Assembly (NCBI GenBank): GCA_029449235.1
Contig: JANATG010000008.1
Coordinates: 2,232,001-2,296,000 of the forward strand
From: Linnemannia schmuckeri
Lineage: Eukaryota; Mortierellomycota; Mortierellomycetes; Mortierellales; Mortierellaceae
Length of the DNA stretch: 64,000 nt
Reading direction: 5' to 3'
The notes below the pieces were generated by a model. That model searched no databases and was not told where the DNA came from. It worked only from the letters and a program-made list of their open reading frames with translations. Within the stretch, counting starts at the first letter, position 1. Each line of letters starts with the position of its first letter. Positions 1 to 12,011 of the stretch are shown here, piece after piece. The translations under genes were made by a program, and so were the position numbers.

Positions 1-2058
1 GGCTTCTGGACAAGGATACGAAGATCCTTGCGGAGAATCTTGCCAGCTGCAGACTTGGGGACAGCCTCAATGAAGCGAACACCGCCACGGAGCCTCTTGT
101 GAGCAGCGACCTTGGAGGCAACATAGTCAATAACATCCTTCTCCGACAAGTTCTCCTGACCAGGAGCCTTGACAACAAAGGCCAGAGGAACCTCAGTCGC
201 CTGCTCCTTGTTCTCAACTCCAATGACAGCAGCATCCAGAATAGCGGGGTGAGCAATTAGCAAGGCTTCCAGTTCAGCGGGGGCGACCTGGAATCCTTTG
301 TACTTGATCAACTCCTTCAGACGGTCAACAATGAAAAAGTTCTCTTCCTTGTCAACAATAGCAATATCTCCAGTGTGCAACCATCCTTCAGGGTCAATGG
401 TCTCCTTGGTCGCCTTGACGTTGTTGCGGTATCCCTTCATGACGTTGGGCCCACGGACCCAGATCTCACCAGGCTCGCCAGGGATGACATCTTTGCCAGA
501 CTCGGGATCGACTAAGCGGACCTCCTGGTTGGGCATCACACGACCGATCGAACCGTGAACGGGGATATGGTAGAGACCGACATGGGAAGCGGGGGACATC
601 TCGGACATGCCATATCCCTGACGGAACTGGAGGAGGGGGAACTTCTTCATGAGCGCGCGGCTGAGGTCGGCCGAGCAAGGAGCGGCACCAGACATGACGT
701 AGCGAACCGAGCTGAGGTCGTACTGATCGACAATAGGGGCCTTTACCAACATCAAAATCTGAGGGGGCACTAAGTTCAGCGAGATAACTATTTGATATAT
801 AATTGGAGGTAAGGGTTCGTTTAACGTAAGTAAACTCATGCAGACATTCATAAACAATTGCAGACACTTGTTCCATGAATACAGCAATATATAGATGTTC
901 ACGTACTCTTGAACTCCTGGATGGCCTTGAGGAAGCCAACGGGATCGAACTTTTGGATGACGATGGTGCGGACACCCTATAGAAAATGAACAATAAGAAG
1001 AGAGCGGAGATGCTTGTGAGTCGCCAATATTTCTGATCTCAAGTCCGATCGATTGGGATCCGTCTCCTTTTTTTCCCGGAGAAGGCAGATGTTCAAACAT
1101 TCCTATTCTCGGCCATGCACTATTTTTCTTTCTGACTTACGTTGTAAACACCGTACATCAGGTGAAGCTGGATACCGTAACTACATTCGATTGAAGGAAG
1201 AACAAGTGACAGTATAAGTGCATGATCCTTGCAGCATTAGCCCAATTTGTTACCCTCAAGGCACTCTTTGATCTTTGAGTTTTCTTTCCTTCTCATTCCC
1301 TCCAATGTCGATGCATTGACAACAAAAATTCAAACTTACATGTGGTACATAGGAAGGACAGCCATGGCAATGTTTTCACCATGAGCAATGTTACCCTCAA
1401 GAGGCGAGACCTGGCAAGTGTTGGAGTTAAAGTTGACATGAGTCAACTCAACACCTTTACTCTTTCCAGTAGTTCCAGAAGAATAACAAATCAAGGCCGT
1501 AGTCTCTGCAGCAGCCTGACCGTTCAAGTTCACAGGCTGAGCCAAAAGATGATCGGGAGTCGATTCAGGAGGGAATGTCGCACTATAAGGCTGGAAACCA
1601 TCAACGGCCTTGTCGCCGTACAAGAAGATCATGTTAGCGGGCAAGCCAGCCTTCTTGGCTCCAGCAATAGCAACAGGGAGGAGCTCCGGATGGGCGACAA
1701 TGACGGAGGCGCCCGAATCCTCGAGCTGGTAGGCGAGCTCGTCGGCGGTGTAGGCCGAGTTGACGGTAGTGGCGATACCTCCGAGCAAGATAGGACCGAA
1801 CATGGTGATGGAGTAGTCGACCTGGTTGAAGGAGAAGAGGGCGACGACATCGCCGCGCTTGAAGCCGATAGATTGGAGACCCGAGGCCCAGCGACGGGTA
1901 GTGCGCTTCCAGTCGCCGTAGGTGATGACACGCTTTGTGAGGGCGTCGGTGAGGATGGGATGGGAATCTGGAGTGTTGTTTGGGTTTGAGATGGCGAAGG
2001 AGAAGGAATTGATCTGGGGGATAACCTGGTCAGCAACGGGAGACTTGTAGATGGTCAT
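1..2058 (-). CDS. 4-coumarate-CoA ligase-like acyl-CoA synthetase (C-terminus cut by window edge)
   Basis: An adenylate-forming enzyme that activates a carboxylic acid as acyl-AMP and transfers it to CoA. Exons on the minus strand are 2058-1340, 1180-1141, 976-907 and 769-1; phases 2/0/1 match and about 532 residues are visible. Exon 1 carries the AMP-binding P-loop (SSGTTGKSKG) and the following MYHIYG segment is rebuilt across the first intron. Exon 4 carries YGMSE, the GWLHTGD box and, at the very edge, the catalytic-lysine region PKSAAGKILRKDL. Usual family length is 540-560 residues, so only a few codons are missing. Those would show whether a peroxisomal PTS1 tripeptide is present. Start chosen at the first in-frame ATG, just downstream of a purine-rich leader. 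The substrate (phenylpropanoid, medium-chain or other acid) cannot be read from sequence; many fungal 4CL-like proteins are peroxisomal acyl-CoA ligases. Confidence 0.93.
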
Positions 2059-4527
2059 TTTGATTGTGGTATTAGTTGAGCGTTAGAGGGGAGAAAGGAG
2101 GGAGAGGGTATCAAAAGAGAAGAGGGTGGAGTGGGGAGTGGGGTAGAGAAGAAAAGGAAAGAGAAGAAAAGGAAAGAGGAGAAAAGAAAGAAAAGTAAAA
2201 AGTGGAGTTGAAGATGAAATAAAAAAAAAGGTCCCCTTCGATATTATCTGAAAATAAAAAAAAAAAAATGTTCCCGAAAATTCAAAACGAACATTGGTCA
2301 CACGAAGCCAAAGACTGGCGAAATGTCATGTGCGAGGGAAAGGACAAGGAATGGGTGAAAAACTGGGAAAGGCGAGAACCAATTTGCCTATTCTTTCTTC
2401 ACCATTCTTCCTTCTTCCTTTTCCTTTCTTTTCTTTTCTTTCCTTTCACCATTATGAATTAACAAGTAAGAAACCACTTTTTTACCTCACCAAAGAAGAG
2501 GACGACATTTCGGTCCGCGGGCTCCGTTGTTCGTTGTCCGTGGCCAATGTCCAAATGCCATCGAGACAAGACAAGCCCTGCGCCGTACTGGCGAGACATT
2601 GCCCTGCCCGATAAAACTACGGTTCAGGTCAACCAATCAGATCCAATATCGACCAACTCTGTTCTTGTGGAGAACTGGGCTCCCTTTCTCACACAATCTT
2701 ACATGGACACACCACCAAATCACAAAAGGTTGCACCTTCTCTTCCTTCTTTCGAAATACACAAGATGCATCATCCACATTTTCTGTGGGGGGAGCGAAAC
2801 GAACAAGGAAGAGAAATTTGTTTAGACTTTCTGGATGGCTTTTTTTATTGTTCCCTCCCCCTTGCTCCATGGAGTCACTCCACTCCCACTCCCGGCTCCT
2901 TCGCTGCCATGATTCGATCGCACCGGAAAAGGATAATTATCGATTGCTTCTTTTCATCAATGTAGCTTTGTTCCTGAATCATTCTTTCCTTTCGCAGAAC
3001 ATACAAATACAAACACAGAGAAGCACAAGATAGAAAAACAAAAACATCTCATCTCATGCATAAAAATCATTCCACATGGGACATGCAATCATCTCCTCTT
3101 TCAGGGTTTGACAGAAAGTAAGAAAGATAAGCGAAAGAAAGAGTTACATAAGGGAGGACTGGTCAATGGCATCCATGACCGATTACGCTCAATCACACTA
3201 GAACTCTTTTGTGCTGACACATAGATCTTTTGCATGTAGTATATGAATGATAGCTATTTATGAGGAAGGACCTTTTGAAGCCCGTTGGAGTTGAACCTGA
3301 CGGGTGCATGGTAATAGGAGAAAATGGTAGAAAGGGAAAGATCAAGGAAGTTTAGCAACAAGGGTTGCTACTTGCAAGGGCTGCTTGCTGAGGGCGTCTT
3401 TTAAGCGATTGAATTAGTTTTCTGCTGAGGGCGTAGAAAGAAGGAGATGCAACCTCGAGCCAATCTATTAAGAAAACGACAAGTCAATCACTCAGCAACA
3501 AAAGGCGACAATAACACTGCCAATGAAGAACATAAACAAACAAACAAAGCGCAGGATAAATGATTGTGTAGACAATTGGCGCGGGCACGTTTATTTATTT
3601 GTGCGAGTTCCTTCTCTCCGTGAATGAGTTGTGTTCTCAAAGGCAATAATGAGCACCTCAAGACTGATTCCAGACCCTCGACTTTCAAGAACGACCCCTC
3701 GCCCACAGCTGCTAGTTATCAAGGGCGTTGGAATATCGGACAAAGACAGTCGAAAACAAAGGCGCGGGTTTAGTGAGAGTAGAAGTGGAAGTGAGCCTAG
3801 CAGTCATGTGATTAACAAAGTGAGGTCACGGTATTCGACATTTTATCCGCCTTTTTTCTCCTTATGAGTGGCGAGTCCACCCATTGATCATCTTTTTTTC
3901 TTGTTCACAAAAGCGTACGGCGTGTCTTTGATTCAAATAACCAAGCTAGCACAGAGAGGTAAAGTAAAACAGCATCATCATCACCATAGCAGAGGAACAG
4001 GATCAACTGCGACAATCACATTGTTAACAGGCAATAATCCAGAAAGGGCAGCTCTCGATTCTCTTGCTGAGAAAAATTGGCTCGCTCGTCTCAACTGAGA
4101 CCTTGTCGCCCCCTGGATGCCACAAGGAAAGAAGGCGCGTCGGTGGAAGCTGCATGGGGCACAACAACAAAGGCAACTAACACTGATCCTTTTTTTACGC
4201 CCCCTGCGTCTGTATTTTATTTTGATAATTGCTAGTTTCTTTATTTTCTTCTGTGCCTCACTGCAACAACAATCTCCAGGAAAAGGAGCAATTGGACACA
4301 CACGCACTACTTCACAGGACCAGGGCGACAAAAAGAACTACAAGCTCATCTCCATCAACGCGCAGATTTCAAAGCAAATCACAGCGGCCAGTACAGGACC
4401 TTTTCTTTCCAACTCTCTTTCGTTTGGAACTTTTTTCTCCTTCTCTCATCAGGACATTAACAGAACAGGAGATCAATCCCACAACCAATAACAAACACAA
4501 CCCTTCGTTCAAACACATCGGAAATCA
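2059..4527. other. Intergenic region, divergent promoter between the 4CL-like and RSC7-like genes
   Basis: About 2.5 kb with no credible coding region. The short open frames here have no recognisable protein content and are mostly CT-rich or A-rich. Poly-A runs of 8-9 bases lie at 2221-2269 next to the 4CL-like start. The interval must hold the promoters and 5' leaders of both flanking genes. Confidence 0.6.
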
Positions 4528-6511
4528 ATGGCGCCATCACTGCCTGGCAGCTCAGGAGGCCGTCGAGGTGGAGCTCGAGGCTCACTTCGTGCCTCATCAC
4601 AAACAATCGAAAAGCAGGACTCGGACTCGGAGGATTTGGGCAGAAATAGTCCATCGCGGTCCAAGCGACCCTCTCGCCAGACTGCTCCCAGACCAAGAGG
4701 TCGTCCCCCAAAAGTGCAACAGCAACGGCAGGATGAGGACGAGGAAGAGGAAGAAGAGGACGTTGAGGAGGACGGAATGGAGGTTGATGACAAGGAAAGC
4801 TCTCAAGGACCTACTGGCGACGAGGAGGAGATTGAAGGTGAGATTGACGAGGTTGGCGAAACCAAGATCACCAAAGACGGTGAACTGTTGGGAGGTGACG
4901 TATCGTCCTTTTGTGTTGTCATGTCATTGTTTGTTGTACTTGGATAGTAGAACGAAGTAGTTGATCGATAATCAACAACAAACTAATTGGAGGTGTGAAT
5001 GAACGATGCGGATAAATAGGACGTCAATACAAGTGCAGGAGCTTTAAATTGCCAGAGAGAGGCGACAGGATTTATATGCTTTCAATGGATCCCGCACGCG
5101 TTCTTGGATTCAGGGACAGTTATTTATTCTTCCTCAAGAACCCTCAGTTGGTCCGAGTCAACACAACGGTCGAGGAGAGACAATGGATGATCGAGCACGG
5201 CATGCTGATGGCAAATTTCAAGTCCAAGCTGATTGCTGTTGTCACTGCCCGGTCGATCTTCAAGTCCTTCGGAGCCAAGATTATTAAGGGCGGAAGGAGC
5301 CGCGTCGATGACTACTTCGAATCCAACGCTTCAGAGGAGGCGGTGGACGACTCGGAAGGCGATGCCACTTCTCGAACTGGAGACGACAATACACAAGCAG
5401 GAAGCACTGGAGGAAACTACAACCATGCCGAGGACTATTCTTCGCCCGCGCCATCCAAACGCAAACACACGCTTATGCACGAGGACTCTGCACGCCAAAT
5501 CACCGATCTTAACTGGCAGTACGAGAGCGCCATGGCCGTCCGTGCGCTGAATTCCCGACTGAAGGAGCTCCGCAAGGAAAATCCTAAATTCCTGGACCCA
5601 CATACCAACATCGAGCAGATCCCGACCATCACACAACCCACCCGCTGCGATGTTCATGTTGTACGCGAGACTCCCCTTTCCTCAAAACCTCAAGTAGGCG
5701 AAACAGGAAAGGAGGAAGCGACTGTTCTCTCTATCCCTCGATCGATTGGACCTCTGGTGGATACGAATGTCAGGGTCGAGATTAAGCCAGGAGCACCCTT
5801 GCCTCCTCTGATTCATGACCCTGGCGTGTGGGCGGCCATTCCTGAAGATATCCGTCGCGTTTTGGAGGAGGCCGAGATTGCACAAGCCAGGGAATACGAT
5901 GAGAATGATGAGGTGATGACTAGGTTTCCCATCTCTCTCTTGAGCGGACAGTACCAAGCGGCGTACCCTTTGTAAGTACCTTACCATTGTTTATTTTTGT
6001 CTTTTATGTCTATATCACTACCATGCAGGCTGCGTAGTACTCAGCGTCCAATGCTTTCAACGATCTAATTTAATTTTTTCTTGTAAAAATTAGGCACCAA
6101 ACTCGATTCCAGCGGCCTTACAACATTGTACTCCCTCAGGGAATGACTCCTCACGCTCATTATATCCGCCATCTGTGGTCTACTCAGCCCCACCCTGAAC
6201 CCGCCTTGATGGAGCAGACCACACGTCCAGGAGCACGTCGTCCTTCCAAGAAAAAGTCTATCGATCAGCAGCTACAGCAGCAACCTACGCAGCCACCTCA
6301 TGCACCTCATCTAACCATGCCTCATCACCCACAACAACAACAACAACAGCAGCAACAACAGCCACATATGCAGCAGCACCAACAACAGCAACAACAACAG
6401 CCGCCACAGGGTGTCCCATACCAGTACCAACCCTACCCTTCACATCCACAGCAGCATCAGCAACCTGTTGCACCCATGCCAATCCAGCCTAGCAGCATTC
6501 GCCGGCGTTGA
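4528..6511 (+). CDS. RSC7: Chromatin-remodelling complex subunit, RSC7/SWP82 family
   Basis: Nuclear accessory subunit of SWI/SNF- or RSC-type remodellers (CRC_subunit family). Exons 4528-4894, 5020-5971 and 6094-6511 join in frame to 578 residues. The N-terminus is basic and acidic low complexity with an AT-hook-like core, PRPRGRPPK, at residues 54-62, then a Glu/Asp stretch. The family core begins around residue 115 (TKDGELLGG) and continues across intron 1 into RQYKCRSFKLPERGDRIYML and the diagnostic RVLGFRDSYLFF. Intron 1 interrupts this conserved block, which supports the splice call. The C-terminus in exon 3 has PQGMTPHAHYIRHLW, also typical of the family, and then long Gln-rich runs (roughly residues 490-560). 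Whether it serves an RSC-like or SWI/SNF-like complex is not decidable, since the two yeast paralogues share this domain. Confidence 0.92.
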
Positions 6512-6764
6512 TCGTTCCCTTTGGTAGCCCATTTCTTTCCATCACTCCTCTCATCTCTAATCCCATTGATAATAGGTCCCAGCTAGCTTTCTTTTTCGCA
6601 ATTAGAACCTCTTTCCTCACTCTTCTTTCACCTTCTCACTCAATCAGTCACATCTCCATTCTTTCCTGTAATTTTAGTCTTCCTTTTCGTCCCCGCCGTC
6701 GAATACATATTTTTTTTTTTTGCTTTTCCCGTTCTCATTCTGATCCCTCCCGCTTTTGCCAAAC

Positions 6765-6765
<1 letters not shown>

Positions 6766-6802
<37 letters not shown>
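6766..6802. repeat. Poly(A) tract, about 37 bases
   Basis: Uninterrupted A run shortly after the RSC7-like stop codon. It could mark the 3' UTR or be a simple homopolymer; no target-site duplication or retrotransposon body is visible beside it. Confidence 0.9.
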
Positions 6803-6806
<4 letters not shown>

Positions 6807-6876
6807 GTCAGCAATGAGCAATTGGTATCTGTATCCAATACCGTCCCAGCCAAAGTATCAAATGAGAAAACGTGGC

Positions 6877-6899
6877 AAAAAAAAAAAAAAAAAAAAAAA
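6877..6899. repeat. Poly(A) tract, 23 bases
   Basis: A second uninterrupted A run about 75 bases after the first. No element body lies between the two. Confidence 0.9.
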
Positions 6900-8841
6900 T
6901 GAATGTACTTGCAGCAAAACCATGCGTTTTGCGGTATACTATACTTCATTTCTTGCGTTTACTTTTTTTTTCTCCGTTCAGATGGATGGAGGTCAAGCTG
7001 AGTCAAGCCTGTTGTTATCTAGTCTTCTTACATACAAAGAGGTCTGACTTTTTTGTTCTTCATCCTGGAGGTAGTGAGGGGACCCCGGGCCACTTGTTGA
7101 GATGAAAGTCGATGAGGTACACAACAAAGCGAAATGGATAAGGGTATGAGTGGTCTCTGAAACACGCAAGTGGCAAAAATATATGAGAAAATTGAACGAC
7201 AAAACAAAACGTAACAACAAAGGAACCATGGCGTAGTGGCCTGCAAAGGAAACCACAACTATGATGACTATTTAATGTCGAGTCGCCCCTCATCCATTCA
7301 TCACTCCCCTGGCAAGCCACCCCCTCTCAAGTTACAGGGAAATGGGGGACATTAGCGAAAAAGGAGGAAGCTAGCATGGTACAGACAGAGTTGACGCTTA
7401 TAATGTGGATGGTTGCTTGCGGCCAACCCCTCTTTTTTTTTTTTTGTTGCATTTTTTTGTCGTTTATTTTGTCTGTGGTTGAGTGGGTTGCATATCCATG
7501 TACGATATATCCGACTCGTTTTGTTTTGTTTGTAGGTACGGGTCAATTGCAGGGGACGGGAGAAGAGGAGAGAAGGTGGGATGGGAGACGGAAGGAGGGT
7601 GCATGTACCGTATATGGTTCAACGGGAGGACGTGGATGCATGCACATCAAAGTTGCAGAGGGATACATCAGGAGCTGGTGACGGACAGTACAGGAGGGTG
7701 GGAAGGATGAGAGAGAGGGAGGGGGGGGGGGACGTAACAATAAGAATCGAGCATTGTTGACATGGCTCGGATGGTTCGGATAGCTCGAAAGGCTCGAGTG
7801 GTTGCTGCCTTGCTTTGCTGGGTGCTGCCAAGCTGTTTTCCGTGTTCGTTCTTTTTTGATTGGATTCAGAGTTCCCAGCCAGGCCAGGCAGGGCGTTCTA
7901 TAAGGAGGCACAAAGAATTTATTTTCGTGCGACAGTGATAACTTCGTTGTGTCCAGAAATAACGATGGGCGAAAAACGAACAAAGGGAGGGAGCAATAGC
8001 ACATGTCGTGCCACCAACGAGAACAAAGAGAACAAGGGTTACCATAATCCATAATCGCCGCCGCTCCAGCGATTGTTATATGAAAAGAGAATGGATGGGT
8101 TGTTGTGAGCATGGACCAAGAAAGAGAGAGAGAGAGCGCCAGTTGACCAACAACAGCCCTGGGGGTGGAGAGCAGTTTGCCACATCAATATTAAAAGATT
8201 ATTTATTTTGGTCACAAAGGTGTGCTCTCTTGTCACAACATGGATGAGGATATCGATTGCTTCTTTTACAACTGAGGGTTTATGTGTGATTGATACCCTA
8301 TACCCTGCCACTTGCTTACTTGCTTGGGGTGATGGAGACAATCGACATTCATCGATGAAAAAAATGGATAAAGGAAAGAAACAACGCCAATGTAAATTAG
8401 TACAATTGCCATTTATTGTTGACCCTGACGAAGGGAGGAGTCATGGACAGATGGACTGGATGTCTTGTTAAGAGTTTCAATGCCCCGTCTATCCAAGATG
8501 AGCTGTCATTGAATGAATGAATGCTCACTTCTTTGCCACTGTCCTAACTCATTCTAACTTTGCCCTTGGACTTACATTGAACAGGGAACTGGTGCGAATG
8601 GATAAAAGGGCGCACACATGGTTCATTCAACATTCCTCTCTTTCCTTTTTATTTTTTTTTTCTCCCGTCTCCTTTTTTTCTTTTTCAAATCCAATTTCTT
8701 GTCCCCTTTAACTTCCTTTTCTCTCTCTCTCTCTCCTACCTCTGCCATCTTCCTTACTGTCGGACACAACGATTCCATTCACAACCCACTTTTCTCCTTC
8801 TCACTACCATTCTCAACTGCCACCCTCTAGATAAACACTCA

Positions 8842-8871
8842 CTCTTCTTCCTCTTCTTCCTCTTCTTCCTC
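8842..8871 (+). repeat. CTTCTTCCT microsatellite in the 5' leader of the Arf-like gene
   Basis: Three to four near-perfect copies of a 9-base pyrimidine unit end about 50 bases before the ATG at 8925. Pyrimidine-rich leaders precede several genes here, so it is probably part of the core promoter or 5' UTR. Confidence 0.8.
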
Positions 8872-8924
8872 ATCCCCTAACTACCTCCTTTCCCTTATCC
8901 TCATCCATATCCATATCTCTAACA

Positions 8925-10520
8925 ATGACAACTCTCGCCGAAACCCAAATCGCTACGCCCTCACATACCTTCATGGACAAGAAACCTCCACTGCTCCCCC
9001 GCCAGTCCACAAGCGATGTCCTCTCCTTCACCAATATCATTGCCGACCGCCTCGCACCTGGTCAAAACGTCTGGGACTACTTTTCACCAGCACCTCCACC
9101 AGCAGTAGCACCAGTAGCAGTAGTGGCACAGCCTGCTGTCGAAAGTCCAACAGCGAGTGGACCAGCGTCACCAGCCCTGCCTCTTTCGCCCACTTCGCCC
9201 ACCACATCGTCGTTCAGCTTCTTTGGAAACAAGCGTCAGAGCGTCATTATCGACACCTCCAAACGCCCACCCTTGCCACCATCGCCTCCTCAATGTGTGT
9301 CTCCTACGTCGACCACTTCCTTTGCCAATCCTACTACCGCTGCTTTGGATGCGTTGTGTGGTGGTGGTGTTGGTGTAACAACCCCAACCCCCAAGGCCCA
9401 GAAGCGCAAGTCCTTTGCCCAATCCCTCCGCAACATGCTCAGCCTATCACAACTGCTCACTTCAAAGACCGCTCCCAGCCAACAACAACAACAACCGACA
9501 GGGCCACCACATTTCAATATCCTGGTGCTTGGGTCGGACAGCGCACCATTGGCGAGTACGCTGTACAAGATGTCGAGTCTGTTGCCAAGTACCAACAAGA
9601 TTTCGCACTACCAGGAGATTTCGGGCTTCTTTGTTGCATATTTCCGTTCGAATGGGTCGTTTACTTGTTCGCCAAAGTCGTCGACAGAGTTGAGTGATAA
9701 GGAGAGAAGGAGGAGGTCTACGTTGAGTTTTGGAGGTTTGGATGGACGGGAGGTTGATGTTAAGCGTCGGTCGGTAATTGTTGGGCTGGAGGAAATCGAT
9801 AGCAAGGATAGGTTTGGGTTGGCTTCAGGAGCAGGAGGCGTGCAGAGATCGAGTGAGGAGAGTGAAGCGACGTTGTTGAATGCTCGGCTACGCCATTCCA
9901 AGGATAGGTCAGACTCTTCATCCTCTTCGTCTTCAGTAAAGACGTACGACAACAACAACGGGGACGACTCAACCCTCTATCAGGAACCTTTGGAGGAACT
10001 ATCAATAACAGCAAAGACATCCGCAAACGCAAGCCTCTCAGTCCATGCATTTTCCCTCGACACCACCTGGCCCGTCCCGCGCATGCTCGCCCAAACCTTC
10101 TGGTTCCCCCACGCGCACGGGATCATCTACATTGTCGACGCAACCCGCAAGAATGACCCCAGAGGAATGGACCATCTCCTCAACGCACGTCAGTTCCTGT
10201 CCTCGTTAATTGCAGACCCACATTTCAAGCGGAGAGATATTCCCGTGGTGGTGTTTGCGAACAAGGCTGGATTGGATGACGAGACTTGCTTCCGGGTGGA
10301 TGAGATTGCAGATATCTTGGGCTGTGAGGAGTGGGATGATGAGGGGCGTGTGTCGATTGAATCCCTTGGCGGCGGTGCCATGCCACCACAGGCGCCGACT
10401 GGATCAGCGGCAGCTAGACCTTGGTGCGTGAAGAGCACACGGTCCGATGGTGAGGGTGAAGGGCTGAGAGAGTCTGTGGAGTGGCTCAAGAGCCGTATGG
10501 GCGAGATCTGGAAAGCCTAG
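8925..10520 (+). CDS. Arf-like small-GTPase-fold protein with degenerate nucleotide-binding motifs
   Basis: A single uninterrupted frame of 531 residues. Residues 1-190 are Pro/Ser/Thr-rich and probably disordered. The Arf-like fold starts near 195 with HFNILVLGSDSAPLASTLYK, which lines up with the Arf P-loop strand but lacks the GxxxxGK(S/T) signature. An insertion of about 150 residues rich in Ser, Arg and Asn follows. The fold resumes near 370: the WDxGGQ (G3) position reads LDTTWP, HGIIYIVDAT matches the Arf strand, and VVVFANKAGLDD replaces NKxD. A C-terminal segment ending WLKSRMG matches the Arf last helix. By analogy it would be a pseudo-GTPase scaffold or membrane-traffic adaptor. 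There is no N-terminal Gly for myristoylation. Family assignment is fairly secure; loss of GTP binding is inferred. Confidence 0.85.
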   Translation: MTTLAETQIATPSHTFMDKKPPLLPRQSTSDVLSFTNIIADRLAPGQNVWDYFSPAPPPAVAPVAVVAQPAVESPTASGPASPALPLSPTSPTTSSFSFFGNKRQSVIIDTSKRPPLPPSPPQCVSPTSTTSFANPTTAALDALCGGGVGVTTPTPKAQKRKSFAQSLRNMLSLSQLLTSKTAPSQQQQQPTGPPHFNILVLGSDSAPLASTLYKMSSLLPSTNKISHYQEISGFFVAYFRSNGSFTCSPKSSTELSDKERRRRSTLSFGGLDGREVDVKRRSVIVGLEEIDSKDRFGLASGAGGVQRSSEESEATLLNARLRHSKDRSDSSSSSSSVKTYDNNNGDDSTLYQEPLEELSITAKTSANASLSVHAFSLDTTWPVPRMLAQTFWFPHAHGIIYIVDATRKNDPRGMDHLLNARQFLSSLIADPHFKRRDIPVVVFANKAGLDDETCFRVDEIADILGCEEWDDEGRVSIESLGGGAMPPQAPTGSAAARPWCVKSTRSDGEGEGLRESVEWLKSRMGEIWKA

Positions 10521-11206
10521 AGACGAAGGATGGGTTGCAAGTGACGAAGAAGAAGAACTGTCGCCATGTGGCGCTATCTCTCTCTTTATTTTCTTTACCC
10601 GCGTTTTTCTCTTTCTCTTTCTCTTTGTTTCTTAATTGTTCATATTCCTATAATGCACTCAATTGCGCCCAGTTTTTTCCTTTTTTCCATTCTGCATCTA
10701 TTTGGACACTCATACCCCCACCTTTTTTTACAATAGTCCACCCTTTTTTCAACCGGTTACCCCATTACCAATACCAGTACTATTTTCATATATTACAGAT
10801 AATACAGCAATAATTTACCCATAAGGAGCGAATTCAGTCCTTGTTTGTGATGATGGGTGAGTTCTTGACAGTGCATGCGCCTTGATGCCTTAGATCTGAC
10901 TTTGTTTTTTGCTGGCTTTGCTGTTGTTTGTTGTTGAGTATGTTTTCTTTCTACGCGCAACACATGGCATGCACGTTGCGGTCACTATTTCTTCTATTGA
11001 GTGTGTTTTTGATGCGATGATTACTTTGTTGGACTTACCCGATGGGTGCGACATCAAAACACAAAAACACATATAAACAAACCCAGGAGAGCCTGATGAC
11101 AGGAGGACCTGTCGTGTCGGAACTTTCAGGGAGATTGAAAATGAAAAGAAGGAAAAGAAGAAGAAGAAAAAAAAAAAGGGACAGCCTCCATCCCGCGAGC
11201 TTTAGG

Positions 11207-11217
11207 TTATCAGATCC
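11207..11217 (-). promoter_or_regulatory. GATA-type iron-regulatory motif 1
   Basis: The minus strand reads GGATCTGATAA, an exact match to the extended ATCWGATAA site bound by fungal iron-responsive GATA repressors (the Sre1/SreA/Urbs1 family). It lies about 1.27 kb upstream of the ferric reductase ATG. Binding is inferred. Confidence 0.5.
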
Positions 11218-11304
11218 AATTATTTTTTTTTTGATTGTGATGATTTGACTCGCCTTACGCCCAATTTCACCCCTAAGAAACATTCGATTTTTTTCTTTCG
11301 AAAA

Positions 11305-11315
11305 GGATCTGATAA
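11305..11315 (+). promoter_or_regulatory. GATA-type iron-regulatory motif 2
   Basis: GGATCTGATAA in the orientation of the downstream ferric reductase, identical over 11 bases to the other two copies including the leading GG. Confidence 0.5.
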
Positions 11316-11859
11316 GTATATCACCATGCGAGTCGCTTGCCACCTTCCGTCCCTCCTTGTCTTTCTCTCTCTTCCTTCTCTCCTTTCATTACTCGTCTCC
11401 CTCACTTTTTCTGTTTTTGCTCACTCTGTCACTTAGTGTCCCTACGTCTATCCCTCTCATCTTCTCACCTCTCACCCTCGACTTTACTTCCCGCTCGTCC
11501 CAAAGTCTGTACAAGTACTTGACCAAGCAGTATTAGCATGTCTCTGTGTGGAAAAAGGTGAAAAAGAGAGAGAGGGATCGATCCTATTATGGAAAAGAAC
11601 GCACTTTTGGACCACTCCTCTCCTCGCCTTCCCCCTCTCTCTCCTTTCCTTCTTTTTTTTGTTCTTTTGTCGTTTTTTTTTCGCCTGCCCCCATCGTTAC
11701 AACATATGCACGAGCACCATCCCTCCTTAGTCTATCTCCCAATCGGGTAGTGTTGTGGACTTAACTGAGTGAACGAAAGAGAGTGGCAAGTGTATTCGAG
11801 TACAAAGAAAGAGTTGAGAGGTGAGCGTGGGTGAGTTTCGAGTGGAAGGAGTTTTGTCG

Positions 11860-11870
11860 TTATCAGATCC
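11860..11870 (-). promoter_or_regulatory. GATA-type iron-regulatory motif 3
   Basis: The same 11-base GGATCTGATAA on the minus strand, about 610 bases before the ferric reductase ATG. Copies 1 and 3 also share the adjoining AATT and T-rich sequence, so one may be a local duplicate of the other. Confidence 0.5.
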
Positions 11871-12011
11871 AATTTTTCTTACTAACCCTTGCGTGTCTGT
11901 GTGTCTGTGTGTGCGGCGGCGGGTGTCTGAGCCTTGTTTCTTTCTGCGAAGTAAACAAAACAAATAAATAGTGACCAAGGCTCCCCTTTTTCATTCTCCT
12001 ATCTCCCTCTC

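Larger units (their letters stand above)
6512..8924. other. Intergenic region: RSC7 3' end and promoter of the Arf-like gene
   Basis: About 2.4 kb without a recognisable gene. It contains two long A tracts (listed separately), a GA-repeat near 8125, and a CT-rich leader from about 8640 to the next ATG, including a CTTCTTCCT repeat at 8842-8871. No RNA gene was recognised. Confidence 0.55.

Noticed and set aside
4229..4960. A 243-codon frame overlapping the RSC7-like exon 1
   Set aside because: Out-of-frame shadow; the other frame joins by phase to conserved RSC7/SWP82 domain sequence.
6766..6899. Paired poly(A) tracts as a sign of a retroposed gene or LINE/SINE
   Set aside because: No element body, no target-site duplication and no coding remnant between or beside the tracts.
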